Shown here one piece after another: positions 9,330 to 18,915 of a DNA stretch of 64,000 nt (the first letter of the stretch is position 1; each line of letters starts with the position of its first letter). Where the stretch lies: NCBI GenBank assembly GCA_020628095.1, contig JAHDFP010000002.1:248001-312000 (forward strand). Direction: 5' to 3'. The notes under the pieces were generated by a model. It had not been told where the DNA came from and searched no databases. It worked only from the letters and a program-made list of their open reading frames with translations. Source of the DNA: Saprospiraceae bacterium. GTDB taxonomy: Bacteria > Bacteroidota > Bacteroidia > Chitinophagales > Saprospiraceae. The position numbers and the translations under genes were made by a program.

Positions 9330-10829
9330 ATGAAAAATTTACACCTATCGATACTACTCTTTTCTGTTATCTTTTTGACTGCTTCTAATGTACAAGGTCA
9401 AAGCAGAAAGTTACCCACGGATACCACAGTAATAACTAAGCATAAAGCGATGATCAATGGACAATCTATTGATTATACTGCCACGACAGGAACCATGCCT
9501 GTATGGGATGAGATGGGGAAGCCGATAGCGAGTTTATTTTTTACATTTTACGAAAGACAAAATGTCAATAATAAAAAGGAAAGGCCTTTGGTTATTTCGT
9601 TCAATGGTGGTCCTGGGTCAGCGTCGGTGTGGATGCATATTGCATACACAGGCCCTAAAGTATTAAAGATAGACGATGAGGGCTATCCGGTACAACCTTA
9701 TGGTATACAGGATAATCCCCATTCTATATTAGATGAGGCGGATATCGTATTTGTCAATCCGGCGAATACTGGATATTCCCGTACCATACCTGAGTCAGGC
9801 AAGGACGTCGATAAAAAGAAATTTTTCGGTATCAATGCTGATATAAAGTATCTCGCCGATTGGCTCAATACTTTCGTTACAAGATACAATCGATGGCTTT
9901 CGCCCAAATATCTAATAGGAGAATCCTATGGCGGCACTCGTGTCATGGGGCTTTCCTTAGAGTTACAAGACAGGCAGTGGATGTATCTTAACGGTGTTAT
10001 ACTCGTCTCACCTGCGGATTATAAATCTTATGGCGCAGATAATGCCTTGTCATCAGCACTTAACATACCTTATATGACCGCCGCGGCATGGCATCATAAG
10101 CTCTTACCCGTTGATCTACAGTCTATGGATCTAGTGGAAGTATTGCCTGAGGTGGAAGAATTTGCAGTAAATGAGTTACTCCCTGCTCTAGCCAAAGGAG
10201 GTTTTATCTCGGAAAGTGAAAAAGAGCGTTGTGCTCAAAAAATGGAACGCTACACAACCATTGATAAAAAGAAGCTCTTGCAACATAATCTTGATGTACC
10301 GACCAGTTATTTTTGGAAGGAACTACTGAGAGATGAGAATGGTCTGACTGTGGGGCGTTTGGATTCTCGATACTTGGGATTAGATAAGAAAGAAGCTGGC
10401 GAACGTCCAGAATATAATGCCGAACTCAAATCATGGCTGCACTCTTTCACACCAGCTATAAATTATTACATCAGAGAGCATCTTAATTTTAAGACGGATA
10501 TTAAGTATAATATGTTTGGTCCAGTGCATCCGTGGGATAGGACTAAAGATAATACGCGAGCTAATCTAGGTCGAGCGATGAATCAAAATCCATACCTTAA
10601 TGTCCTAGTGCAATCCGGGTATTATGATGGAGCGACAACTTACTTCAATGCTAAGTACACCATGTGGCAGATAGACCCAAGCGGACGCATGAAAGAACGC
10701 TTACACTTTAGGGGATATAGAAGTGGGCACATGATGTATCTCAGACGAGAAGACCTCAAGCTGGCTAATGATGATCTCAGAGATTTTATTGTAAAGACAC
10801 AACCTGGAAATAAGTCTGCTAAGTACTGA
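9330..10829 (+). CDS. Exported serine carboxypeptidase (peptidase S10)
   Basis: A signal peptide (residues 1-23, ending NVQGQ) precedes a 475-residue S10 domain. The family signatures are FNGGPGSASVWMH (oxyanion region, near residue 93) and GESYGG with the nucleophile Ser199. The catalytic Asp is probably in VQSGYYDGATTY near residue 430 and the His in GYRSGHMMYLR near 470. It should remove C-terminal residues from peptides in the periplasm or outside the cell. No sorting domain is seen at its C-terminus. It is a single-gene unit. Confidence 0.92.
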   Translation: MKNLHLSILLFSVIFLTASNVQGQSRKLPTDTTVITKHKAMINGQSIDYTATTGTMPVWDEMGKPIASLFFTFYERQNVNNKKERPLVISFNGGPGSASVWMHIAYTGPKVLKIDDEGYPVQPYGIQDNPHSILDEADIVFVNPANTGYSRTIPESGKDVDKKKFFGINADIKYLADWLNTFVTRYNRWLSPKYLIGESYGGTRVMGLSLELQDRQWMYLNGVILVSPADYKSYGADNALSSALNIPYMTAAAWHHKLLPVDLQSMDLVEVLPEVEEFAVNELLPALAKGGFISESEKERCAQKMERYTTIDKKKLLQHNLDVPTSYFWKELLRDENGLTVGRLDSRYLGLDKKEAGERPEYNAELKSWLHSFTPAINYYIREHLNFKTDIKYNMFGPVHPWDRTKDNTRANLGRAMNQNPYLNVLVQSGYYDGATTYFNAKYTMWQIDPSGRMKERLHFRGYRSGHMMYLRREDLKLANDDLRDFIVKTQPGNKSAKY

Positions 10830-10924
10830 TTACTGAAATGGGGATAGAGTTATTCTGATAAGTACTAGGTGTTCTTTGCTATAACCAAATTTTATTGTTA
10901 TTCACGATTTTTGATATAGTCTAA

Positions 10925-11398
10925 CTAAGTTATTTCGCCGCGCACTTCTTTATCTTCTATCCCAAGTACTCTCTCAATTTCTTGCTCGAGAAACAATAGT
11001 ACTCGGTCATCTAGATTCCATAAAAGTATTTTCTCCTCACCTGATTTTAAGGAAACATACAAGCCAATAGCAAGCATCATGCGTTGAGGTATTCTTTTTA
11101 CGTATAGTTGCTTTACATCTTGTGACTTATAGGTTGCATTTGGTAGTAGTTTTAGAGGTGTATGTTTTATTTCGATATTATCTTGATTTACAACAACTTT
11201 AGTTTTATTAAAAAGAAAAGCAAAAGCTGAAGCAAGACCTTTGAAATCTTCGAAAAGAAAATCCGTTACTATCTTGGTAAATCTGTAGTTCTTGTACCAT
11301 CTAAATTTTATTTCTACAGAATTTTCTTCCAGTCTTAATCTTAAAGAACTTGCATCATTAGGAATAATAATCTCTTCTCTTTTTCTATCGGTTGTCAT
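10925..11398 (-). CDS. Conserved hypothetical protein, promoterless after a deletion
   Basis: The likely start is the ATG at 11398 (MTTDRKREEI); a longer reading frame reaches 11428 but only by entering the neighbouring repeat gene. The 157-residue product has the feel of a Bacteroidota two-helix membrane family in which a segment (here KFRWYKNYRF...GLASAFAFLFNKTKVVV) precedes a beta-rich domain ending in DVKQLYVKRI. The membrane hairpin usually expected in the first third looks shortened or degraded. The gene begins within 14 bases of the end of the broken repeat gene upstream, so it has no room for its own promoter. Function is unknown. Confidence 0.6.
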   Translation of the reverse strand: MTTDRKREEIIIPNDASSLRLRLEENSVEIKFRWYKNYRFTKIVTDFLFEDFKGLASAFAFLFNKTKVVVNQDNIEIKHTPLKLLPNATYKSQDVKQLYVKRIPQRMMLAIGLYVSLKSGEEKILLWNLDDRVLLFLEQEIERVLGIEDKEVRGEIT

Positions 11399-13597
11399 TT
11401 GGCGTAAAAAATAATAGCGAATCACCAATACATAGATTTTGTAAGATATTCTCTGTTATCAATGGTGCAAAGAAAATATCCAAAGTGATAATGCTATCGC
11501 AGCCATTACTAGTAGAAAATGTTTCGGTATATATACCAGTCTGGAATAGGGTTTGATTTCCTAAGTTATATAGTTCTCCATCGCATAATGACTCGTATTG
11601 GAATTCTTCATAACTATCATTAACTGTCAGATCCAGAGTTATCATGCTATCACATCCACCTGAAGAACTGAGTAGGGATTGGTAATTCCTCTGTCTTTGA
11701 CATAACCATTGTCAAATAAAATAGAATCACCGCTACAAATTGTCTCAGAAAGAGAAATGTCATAACTGTCCGTTATGCTAAGGTCAAATATTATGGTGGA
11801 GTCGCAACCATTAGCCGCATCGAAAGTGAAGATCTCACTCAGAGCTTCAGAATAATATACTTGATTGAATTCTATAGAATCTCCCTGGCATAGTTCTAGC
11901 TGTAAGTATTCTTCCTGATGCTCTATCACTATGAGATCCAGAGTTATGATACTGTCACAGTTTTCTCGACTCAATAATTCTAACTGGAATAAACCGGAAG
12001 TAGAAAATATCTCACCATTAATTTCATATCCTTCTCCTGTACAAATGGATTCTTGCAAATAGGATTCGTGGGTAGGGTAGACCTCAAGATCAACGACCTC
12101 TATACTGTCACATCCTACAGCAGATAAGTAAGAGCGTCTATATACTCCGGAGGTTCTTAGGGTCGTATCACCAAATGTATAGAAGTTATCGTCACAGATT
12201 TGTTGAGAGTAATAACGATATATAGTATCTGACTGAAGCAAATCTAAAAATATAATCGAGTCACAACCAGCGCGGCTTTTGAGTTCTATGGTGTATAACC
12301 CTGTCCTGTTAAATGATCTTCCGCCGATAGTCACATCCTGTCCATTACAGATGATTTCTTGTAAAGGAATTTCGTAAGAGGGATTAAAGATGAGCTCAGC
12401 TCTTACTAGGCTATCACAGCCCTGATCAGAAACAAATTTCTTAATAAAGGTACCAGAGTCTCTAAGTGTGTCTGTGCCAAGGATATAGAATTCTGGTGCG
12501 CATAAGGACTTGTTTATTTCTGTCTTAATAGAGTCCAGAACGATAAGATCGAACTCTGTAATCTCATCACAGCCGTAAATGTCCTCGTTATATACCTCAT
12601 AAGTCCCTTCTCTATCAAAAGATTCTCCATTGATTTCGTATTCTTCACCTGCGCACAATTGGATTTCGCCGAGATAATTGTAAGGGTCAGGATTGTGCCA
12701 TAAGACATTTAGTATGATCGTACTATCACATCCTAAGTAATTTTCGTAATCCAATTCGACTATCCCCTCGTCACAATAAGTGATTCCATTATATTCCGTA
12801 CAATCTTCTTTACAAGCTAAGAGGTCTACATATTCTTCGGTGGGTTCGCCTACTTTTATGGTGGTGCATCCCTTAGGTCCGACTTCGCAAAAATTAAATG
12901 GAGTAGCACAGAGCGTATAGATGCCTACATTAGTTGGCTCGAATGTGTAATCTAGAGAATTAGCAACTTCCACATCGTCTAATTCCCAGAGATAGTCGCA
13001 TGCTCCGAATACGTCAGCTTGGAAATTATAACTTTCGTAGTCGCAGATTTGGACATCTTCCTCCAGAACAGGTGGAGTATCGAGAACAGGTGCACCTGTA
13101 GAACCACAGATAACGCTTAACGAAAAGGCGCACGCATTAGGAGCGAATCCAGTCATATCAAAAACAAGAAAATAGTATTTGCCTATAACTAATTCTTTGT
13201 CAGCGGTTACTACGCCAGATCTTCCTTCTCGTATGGCGTTTCTGTTGCTTCCTCCGTAGCAGTTGCTTATTACAGAAGCATTAGAACAATCATTGGCTTC
13301 GACGATACCTATTTCTAATCGGGGATTATTTCCGCCGCTGCAATCCGTTACATCTACCTGTATACATAGATCAGTAGAGCCCGCCACGAATCCAATCCAT
13401 GTGACCTGATGTTGATTTAGTGTACAAAAATCCGATGGTCCCGTACCAGCTTGGCCATTTTCGTAAGCTGTGGAAAAACCATCTATGTCTTCGCAGTATA
13501 TGCAATTGATATCACAATTGCCTTTCAAGGATTGACCCATAGCCCAGTCTGAGAAAACGGTAGATATTAATATTAGGCCAAGGGCTATGCGCAGCAT
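11385..13597 (-). pseudogene. Secreted Cys-Asp-Ser repeat protein, frameshifted and 3-prime truncated
   Basis: The intact part (13597 to 11642, 651 residues) has a signal peptide ending AMGQS, a Cys-rich N-terminal domain (FCTLNQHQVTWIGFVAGSTD), an Ig-like domain and then repeats of about 52 residues ending GCDSIITLDL. Near 11684 one base is missing: restoring an A in GGTAATTCC of the plus strand rejoins the frame at a GCDSMITLDL repeat and continues through 11385. The restored protein has about nine full repeats. It stops in the middle of a tenth (NLCIGDSLLF) and has no T9SS sorting domain, which such proteins need. Related proteins are large surface adhesins exported by T9SS. The gene looks dead or dying, unless the lost base is a sequencing error. 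Confidence 0.75.
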
Positions 13598-14158
13598 TAA
13601 CTTCCTTTCAGAGATTATTTTTGAAAGTCAATAATCCAAACCATGGATTATCAAGTAAATTCATTTTTATAGAAATCAGGAGTATGTTCTTTTGATTTGT
13701 AAATCTTATACCCCTATATAATCCGAATGGATAGATTTATTGGGATGTAAATACCCTTTAATTTAAAAAAATAATATTCATTCAGCCTGAATACTCTTTA
13801 TTATTTTGCTGATTATCTGAATTGTGAACTAAGCAATATTTTAATGTTAGCTCGCCTATAGTCAGTTTTTTGTTAGACCATAATGCTGAGATTTCTATAT
13901 CTAATTTATTGTGATAGAGTGCTTACTTTTTGAGCACACATCACATTAATAAGGGTAGTGATGACACGCATAATGTTAAATTTCTCCAATAAGAAGGACT
14001 AACGTAGTGGTACGTGTCATTATATATGTCTTAAAGAAGATTGAGTTTTTATAGTTATGTCAAAGTAAATCAATCAAATAACAGTAGTTATTTGCATTGT
14101 ATGATTAGTTAATTTTGAGTCCCAGCGCCAGTTGGGGCTTTTTTTGTTGGCTCTATAT
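13598..14158. other. 560-base ORF-free region with hairpins; candidate small RNA locus
   Basis: No credible ORF is present on either strand. On the plus strand there are three inverted repeats: an imperfect TGTGAT...ATCACA hairpin at 13910-13945, ATGACACG/CGTGTCAT at 13961-13968 and 14013-14020, and a perfect CAAATAAC/GTTATTTG hairpin at 14075-14094. They are followed by an intrinsic terminator at 14119-14147. Both flanking genes are on the minus strand, so the plus-strand terminator has no gene to serve. A 200-nucleotide class RNA (6S-like or regulatory) is possible but unproven. Confidence 0.45.
14119..14147 (+). terminator. Plus-strand intrinsic terminator without an upstream gene
   Basis: AGTCCCA and TGGGGCT form a GC-rich stem (one G-U pair) around a short loop, followed by a run of seven T residues on the plus strand. 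The minus-strand reading has no T run, so it acts in the plus direction only. Confidence 0.7.
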
Positions 14159-14722
14159 TTATATCCTTTCTAAAACTAGTTTGGCAGACCATACACAGAT
14201 GATGAGAGAGACTAGTAATATGCTCCACTTTTTATCGACCGCTTTATTTATAAGAAAGCTAATAAGGATAACCGCAGAGACGACGAGAACCTGAGCGATT
14301 TCGACTCCGATATTAAAGGCTAAAAGAGGGACCGTAATATCTTCTTTGCCTATGATGGTCTTAAAAAAATTAGAGAATCCTAATCCATGGATAAGGCCAA
14401 AGAAAATAACAGTCGAGTAGCGAACAGACATCTCGGAAAATGACTTGTTACGCAAGACATAATATATATTACCTATTGCCATGATAAATATACTTGCAGC
14501 AATACCGATCTCAATCCAGTCTGAGCGCACGGCAACCAGATCTAATGCTGAAAGTATCAAAGTCACACAATGCCCAAGAGTAAAAGCGGTGGCTAGTAGC
14601 AGAACACTTTTCCATCTATCCAGCGAATAAGGTATCGCCAAGGCAACCAAAAAAAGTACATGATCTATACCGTTAATATCAAGTATATGGTCAATCCCCA
14701 GTTGTAGGTAAGTCCAAATCAT
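14159..14722 (-). CDS. HupE/UreJ-like membrane protein
   Basis: The 187-residue protein has six or so hydrophobic helices and the conserved histidines of the HupE/UreJ_2 family: IDHILDINGIDHVLFL near residue 10, TLGHCVTLIL near 48 and GLIHGLGFSNFF near 110. Relatives are metal (nickel or cobalt) permease-like proteins, but many Bacteroidota members stand far from any hydrogenase or urease, as here, and transport is unproven. It is 39 bases downstream of the zincin lipoprotein gene and may be cotranscribed with it. Confidence 0.8.
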   Translation of the reverse strand: MIWTYLQLGIDHILDINGIDHVLFLVALAIPYSLDRWKSVLLLATAFTLGHCVTLILSALDLVAVRSDWIEIGIAASIFIMAIGNIYYVLRNKSFSEMSVRYSTVIFFGLIHGLGFSNFFKTIIGKEDITVPLLAFNIGVEIAQVLVVSAVILISFLINKAVDKKWSILLVSLIICVWSAKLVLERI

Positions 14723-14761
14723 AGCGGAATAATTCTTATGAGGACAAATATACCTATCTCA

Positions 14762-15253
14762 TTAATCTATGATATCAAAGAGTTCGTCCAGATAGTACTC
14801 TCTATTAGAATTATTATATCCGTCGCGACAATCACCCAACCCGCTACGCATTATGCTGAGACAAAGGCCATTGGCGAATGTGCCCTCTTCGTGGCCGCGT
14901 CCTAACACGCAATGACCAAGCTCGTGGAATACAACGAACTCGCGTGATACTTCTGAGGATCTATTCCAGAAGTTGCGATCAACGGTAACGTGATGTATGT
15001 GTCTGCCATATTCGCAAGTGCCAGCAACGCCATCTTCTGGAATGGACTCTATGACTCCTGTGATACCTAAATCATTGAGATCGTAACTGAGACCGCGCAG
15101 TTGTGCCTCCTCCTCGAATCTACTGAAAAAGGACCATAGAGAGCGATCTACACCATCATACTGTATCGATTCTTGTTGTACGAATTCCTGATTATCAGAA
15201 TAGCAACTGGACAAAATTATAATAGTCGATAAGGCAAGGATTTTACTTTTCAT
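14762..15253 (-). CDS. Zincin-like putative metallopeptidase lipoprotein
   Basis: The 163-residue protein has a lipoprotein signal ending at Cys17 (LSSC). Its core carries HELGHCVLGRGH, in which His110, Glu111, His114 and probably His121 would hold zinc as in zincin proteases. Paired cysteines at 80 and 115, and again in the C-terminal part, suggest disulfides. The rest resembles small putative metallopeptidase lipoproteins of Bacteroidota and proteobacteria with HELGHC motifs. Substrate is unknown; it should be tethered to a periplasm-facing or outer membrane. Confidence 0.75.
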   Translation of the reverse strand: MKSKILALSTIIILSSCYSDNQEFVQQESIQYDGVDRSLWSFFSRFEEEAQLRGLSYDLNDLGITGVIESIPEDGVAGTCEYGRHIHHVTVDRNFWNRSSEVSREFVVFHELGHCVLGRGHEEGTFANGLCLSIMRSGLGDCRDGYNNSNREYYLDELFDIID

Positions 15254-15388
15254 AATGTATTCAGTTAGTTAGAAAAAATGAAACCAATAATTATATATGA
15301 GAAGTAAAAATGCTAGTCGATAATTTTTTTACATCTTAACTGCTTGAGATTTGTATATGTTGTATGCCGCGTAATATTTTTTAATCCT

Positions 15389-16255
15389 TTATGACTTTTG
15401 ATCGTAGATGCGAATTAGTCCTTCTTGTGCGACATTGGCTATCAGCTCCCCTGACTGATTAAATATTTTTCCTGTGCAAAATCCACGACCTGCGTGAGAA
15501 CTTGAGCTTTCGACGACATAGAGGTGCCATTCGTTGGGGTTATATGGTCTATGGAACCACATAGAATGATCCATGCTTGCTATTTTCATTGGCGTATTAA
15601 AGAAGGAAAGACCATGTGGTAGTAACGCGGTGATCAATAAGGTGAAGTCGCTAGCATAAGCCAGAAATGCTGATTCTAATTTTTCATAATTACTCACTTC
15701 TCCGTTCGCTTTAAACCAAAGATGAGACTTGGCTGGTCTTGTTCCTGGATCAAAAGGATTATACTCTTCCACAGGATGAAATAAAATAGGACTTTCGTCG
15801 CTATAAAAACCCTTCGGTTTGATATTGAATTTTTCTGCAAAATCTATAAATAGATCTGAAAATGGCGGCAAGGTTTCTGGATCTGGTACTACAGGCATCT
15901 GGTCCTGGTGTGTGATACTATGTTCTTCCTTATGGTAAGAAGCTGCCATGATGAAAATATTTTTGTCACCTTGCCAGGCCATCACCCTGCGGACGTCTAC
16001 GCTATATCCGTTACGTATGGGGGTTACCTCATATCTGATCGGGAGATCATTATTTCCAAACTCTAAAAAATATCCATGAAGGGAGTTTATTTTTTTGTTT
16101 TTTACGCTGCGGTCAGCGGCTAGAATAGATTGTGCTAGTACTTGACCCCCATAAATATTGGGGCTACCTATAAATAGGCTGCTCGCCTCGTAACTCAGTT
16201 CATCTATTTGTTGGATGTTGAAAATATCTAAAAGTGCCTCTACTTTATTCATCAT
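15389..16255 (-). CDS. tesB: Acyl-CoA thioesterase II
   Basis: The 288-residue protein is a double hot-dog TesB thioesterase, which hydrolyses acyl-CoA to free fatty acid and CoA. Signatures are NIYGGQVLAQSILAA (residues 33-47), the catalytic-Asp segment SMDHSMWFHRP near 230, SSSHAGRGFCTGKIF near 251 and the Gln in NVAQEGLIR near 276. Length and motif order are normal. Its start overlaps the end of the upstream membrane-protein gene by 11 bases, so it is the last gene of a long minus-strand operon. Confidence 0.92.
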   Translation of the reverse strand: MMNKVEALLDIFNIQQIDELSYEASSLFIGSPNIYGGQVLAQSILAADRSVKNKKINSLHGYFLEFGNNDLPIRYEVTPIRNGYSVDVRRVMAWQGDKNIFIMAASYHKEEHSITHQDQMPVVPDPETLPPFSDLFIDFAEKFNIKPKGFYSDESPILFHPVEEYNPFDPGTRPAKSHLWFKANGEVSNYEKLESAFLAYASDFTLLITALLPHGLSFFNTPMKIASMDHSMWFHRPYNPNEWHLYVVESSSSHAGRGFCTGKIFNQSGELIANVAQEGLIRIYDQKS

Positions 16256-16610
16256 CTTTTTTTATATCTGACATATAGGCCACCACAAAAAATATAAACA
16301 TAACGCCGTGTGTAATAGATGCCTCAGTACTCCACTGGAAACTGTCAGCAGACAAAGAATAGGTCTTCATCGTAATGACGCCATGAAAAAACATCATTGT
16401 CAAAAAGAGAATTTTATAAAATGGTGTGCTCTCATAGTATCTGTATGCTGCGATGCATAGGATGCCTATAACTGACATGGTCAGTCCATATAATTGGAAT
16501 ATATAAGTCGATGTCTCATCTACTGGAAAAATCCATGAGGGCTGTATATAGACTATTATACCACCGATTAGCTCCATTATTCCTGAAAATAAAATCGCCC
16601 ACTTTCTCAT
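16245..16610 (-). CDS. Small four-helix membrane protein
   Basis: The 121-residue product has about four hydrophobic segments (residues 5-25, 37-57, 67-84 and 95-113) with short loops and a charged C-terminus (SDIKKDDE). I do not recognise a family beyond a general resemblance to DoxX-size membrane proteins. Its last 11 bases overlap the start of tesB, suggesting translational coupling, and it begins 33 bases after the M29 peptidase gene. Confidence 0.7.
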   Translation of the reverse strand: MRKWAILFSGIMELIGGIIVYIQPSWIFPVDETSTYIFQLYGLTMSVIGILCIAAYRYYESTPFYKILFLTMMFFHGVITMKTYSLSADSFQWSTEASITHGVMFIFFVVAYMSDIKKDDE

Positions 16611-16643
16611 TATACTCTTTTTGGTGAAGGTGTAGATAAGGTA

Positions 16644-17762
16644 TTAAATCAGAAACTTTCCTTTTTCATAGATCAAATTACCGTCGGCGAATATCTGACC
16701 CGATTGAGTCATATCTGTTATCATGTCCCAGTGGATAGATGATTGATTAGTACCTCCAGTTTGCTTATATGATTGTCCGACGGCCATGTGGATTGTGCCT
16801 CCTATTTTTTCGTCGAAAAGAATATTTCTTGTTGATTGTTGTATTTGATAATTTGTACCTATGGCCACTTCTCCAAAAAACCTCGCCCCAGGTATGTCAA
16901 ATACCTCGTCTAACACTTCCTTGCCTTGATGTGCATCCCATTTAGTTACCTCACCATCTTCTACCCACAGGGTGATGCCTTGTACATCCTTTCCTAGATA
17001 GACAGATGGAAAAGTAAAATGCACCTTTCCACTTACCGAGTTCTCTACTGGACCTGAAAAAACTTCACCAGAAGGCATATTAGTCTGTCCATCAGAGTTA
17101 ATCCATGTTCTACCTTCCACGGAAAATTCAATATCCGTATGATCCGCTTTATATCTTATGTGATCGGCTTTATCGAGATATTCTTTGATGTGTTGTTGTT
17201 TTTGTCTGACTTGTAGCCATTCTCCAGCGGGGTCATCTGCGTACAAATGACAAGCATTGAATACAAAATTCTGATATTCTTCTAAGGACATTTTGGCTGC
17301 TTGTGCGGAGGCTTGAGTGGGATATTGGCAGAGGCTTCTTTTGAGGGCCTTTGGAGCACTACGATCTGCGGTCCGCTCAAAATAAATATTGTTTAATTCC
17401 GACATGGCGGCAGACCTTATTTTTCTCCTTGCGGGGTTGATGTTGTTTGTTTCGTTAAGGTTGAAAGGGGCTCGGATATGGAGATATGCGTCGAACTGTC
17501 TAATAGCCTCATCATGAAGCACTGGAATAGAACGCAGAGCAAAATCTGAGGCGTTATCAAGGAATATCTTGCTCTGATCGCTAAATTTGAAATCTACCTC
17601 TACAGAAGCACCTAGACTCAACGCTTCTCTATATAATTCTCTCACTAACGGCTCTGCCAGAGTCGTTGTGGATATGTAAAGTCTTTCTTCTGATTTGAGT
17701 TCTAAGCAATAATGTACTAATAGCTTAGCGTATCGTTGTAATATGGATTCCATAGAATCCAA
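16644..17762 (-). CDS. M29-family aminopeptidase
   Basis: This is a cytosolic metal-dependent aminopeptidase of the M29 (AmpS/PepS/aminopeptidase T) family. The 372-residue length is slightly below the usual 400-410. The metal-site segments are present: NMPSGEVFSGP near 230, GEVAIGTN near 300, and GGTIHMAVGQSY with SSIHWDMITD near 325-350. The start ATG at 17762 gives MDSMESILQRYAKLL; an ATG three codons later is equally possible. It lies in the minus-strand cluster between the DUF4837 lipoprotein and a membrane protein, with 24- and 33-base gaps. Confidence 0.88.
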   Translation of the reverse strand: MDSMESILQRYAKLLVHYCLELKSEERLYISTTTLAEPLVRELYREALSLGASVEVDFKFSDQSKIFLDNASDFALRSIPVLHDEAIRQFDAYLHIRAPFNLNETNNINPARRKIRSAAMSELNNIYFERTADRSAPKALKRSLCQYPTQASAQAAKMSLEEYQNFVFNACHLYADDPAGEWLQVRQKQQHIKEYLDKADHIRYKADHTDIEFSVEGRTWINSDGQTNMPSGEVFSGPVENSVSGKVHFTFPSVYLGKDVQGITLWVEDGEVTKWDAHQGKEVLDEVFDIPGARFFGEVAIGTNYQIQQSTRNILFDEKIGGTIHMAVGQSYKQTGGTNQSSIHWDMITDMTQSGQIFADGNLIYEKGKFLI

Positions 17763-17786
17763 AATTAAAACAAGTATTTACATTAT

Positions 17787-18866
17787 CTAACCGTGTACTT
17801 TGCCCGATTTGATGATGTAGTCTAGTTGCATCATATAATCTCTTTTTTTCTGACCAGGTGCCAGAAGAAAGGCATCCACGTAGATGAGCTCTTTTTTAGT
17901 CTCATTGACGATGACGTAAGTAGAAAATGGACCGCCTGTAAACTCTTCCGTCAGCTCCCATACACCTCTTAATTCTTTGGTGTACTTGCCGTCTATGGTA
18001 TGTGTGTATTCGTATACAGGTAGGTCTTCTTGATTGACCACCATGTAATTGTTTTCTAGGTCAGAGGTCGGATACTTTCTGCCAAAGTCATTCCTCAGAT
18101 CAATAATGGCTTGTTTGTCCAGTTGTTTTTCGTTGTTGTAGACTAACTTTCTGAATACAAGATGCATATCCGCTTCTTTGGATCTTTTAGTAAGCCAGAG
18201 TACATTATTGACCGTATCACGCGTAGCCTGTTTGTAATCTGATGGTATGACGACCTCTATGCCGAAATTCTCCTTCACCATTCTGGATAAGCCCTTATTG
18301 GTTTTGACACCATAAGACATGGCTTTGAGTTGCTTGGAGTCATGATTGTTGACACGTCGTGCGACAGCTGGATAGGAGCTAGTAATGGCTTGATTAATCG
18401 CCTCATGATTAGAACCAAAAAAATAAATAAGCAATTGGCCCTTAGCCCACTTATTGCGACCCACAGTGGTCATAGGCTCGCCCGATCTGAGTGCTTCGTC
18501 AAATTTTTCGCTACCTAAATCCTTTTTGAGCATCTGTGTCATGACTGACTCTTCGTCCGATAGATCAGCCAGTAGCGCATAGGTCCTAAATCCTCTTCTT
18601 ATCGAGCTATTTTTTATTTCTTGTGAGGTATAATATTTTAAGTCAAAAACAGGCTCTGGTGCGGGCAGTATCGGATAAGCAGATTCGAAATAGTATCTGA
18701 ATGTATCACCGACCGCACTCTCCCATAAGTTTTTATCAGCGACCACTATAATTTGGTTCATCTTACCAAGTGCTGGATTTTTTGCTTCCAGTTGCTGACC
18801 TACCTCACTATTGCATGAGCCAAGTAATGCGATAAGAAATATGCCGATATATAGACGAACTACCAT
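17787..18866 (-). CDS. DUF4837 family lipoprotein
   Basis: The lipoprotein signal ends at Cys18 (LLGSC). The rest matches DUF4837, a Bacteroidota-only family, by its opening KMNQIIVVADKNLWES and FRYYFESAYPILPAPEPVFDL, and by the repeated alpha/beta layout over 359 residues. The function of the family is not known; its frequent place near housekeeping genes suggests a cell-envelope role. It is in the middle of a run of same-strand genes, so it is probably cotranscribed with the E1 and M29 genes. Confidence 0.85.
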   Translation of the reverse strand: MVVRLYIGIFLIALLGSCNSEVGQQLEAKNPALGKMNQIIVVADKNLWESAVGDTFRYYFESAYPILPAPEPVFDLKYYTSQEIKNSSIRRGFRTYALLADLSDEESVMTQMLKKDLGSEKFDEALRSGEPMTTVGRNKWAKGQLLIYFFGSNHEAINQAITSSYPAVARRVNNHDSKQLKAMSYGVKTNKGLSRMVKENFGIEVVIPSDYKQATRDTVNNVLWLTKRSKEADMHLVFRKLVYNNEKQLDKQAIIDLRNDFGRKYPTSDLENNYMVVNQEDLPVYEYTHTIDGKYTKELRGVWELTEEFTGGPFSTYVIVNETKKELIYVDAFLLAPGQKKRDYMMQLDYIIKSGKVHG

Positions 18867-18915
18867 GTTATAAAAGTAGATGTTTTTGATTTAGCTTTTG
18901 GTGGGTATGGAGGCT

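Noticed and set aside
11640-11700. Programmed -1 frameshift in the repeat gene
   Set aside because: A -1 slip at CCCTAC would also rejoin the frames, but there is no slippery heptamer or downstream pseudoknot, and a lost base restores the GIY consensus better.
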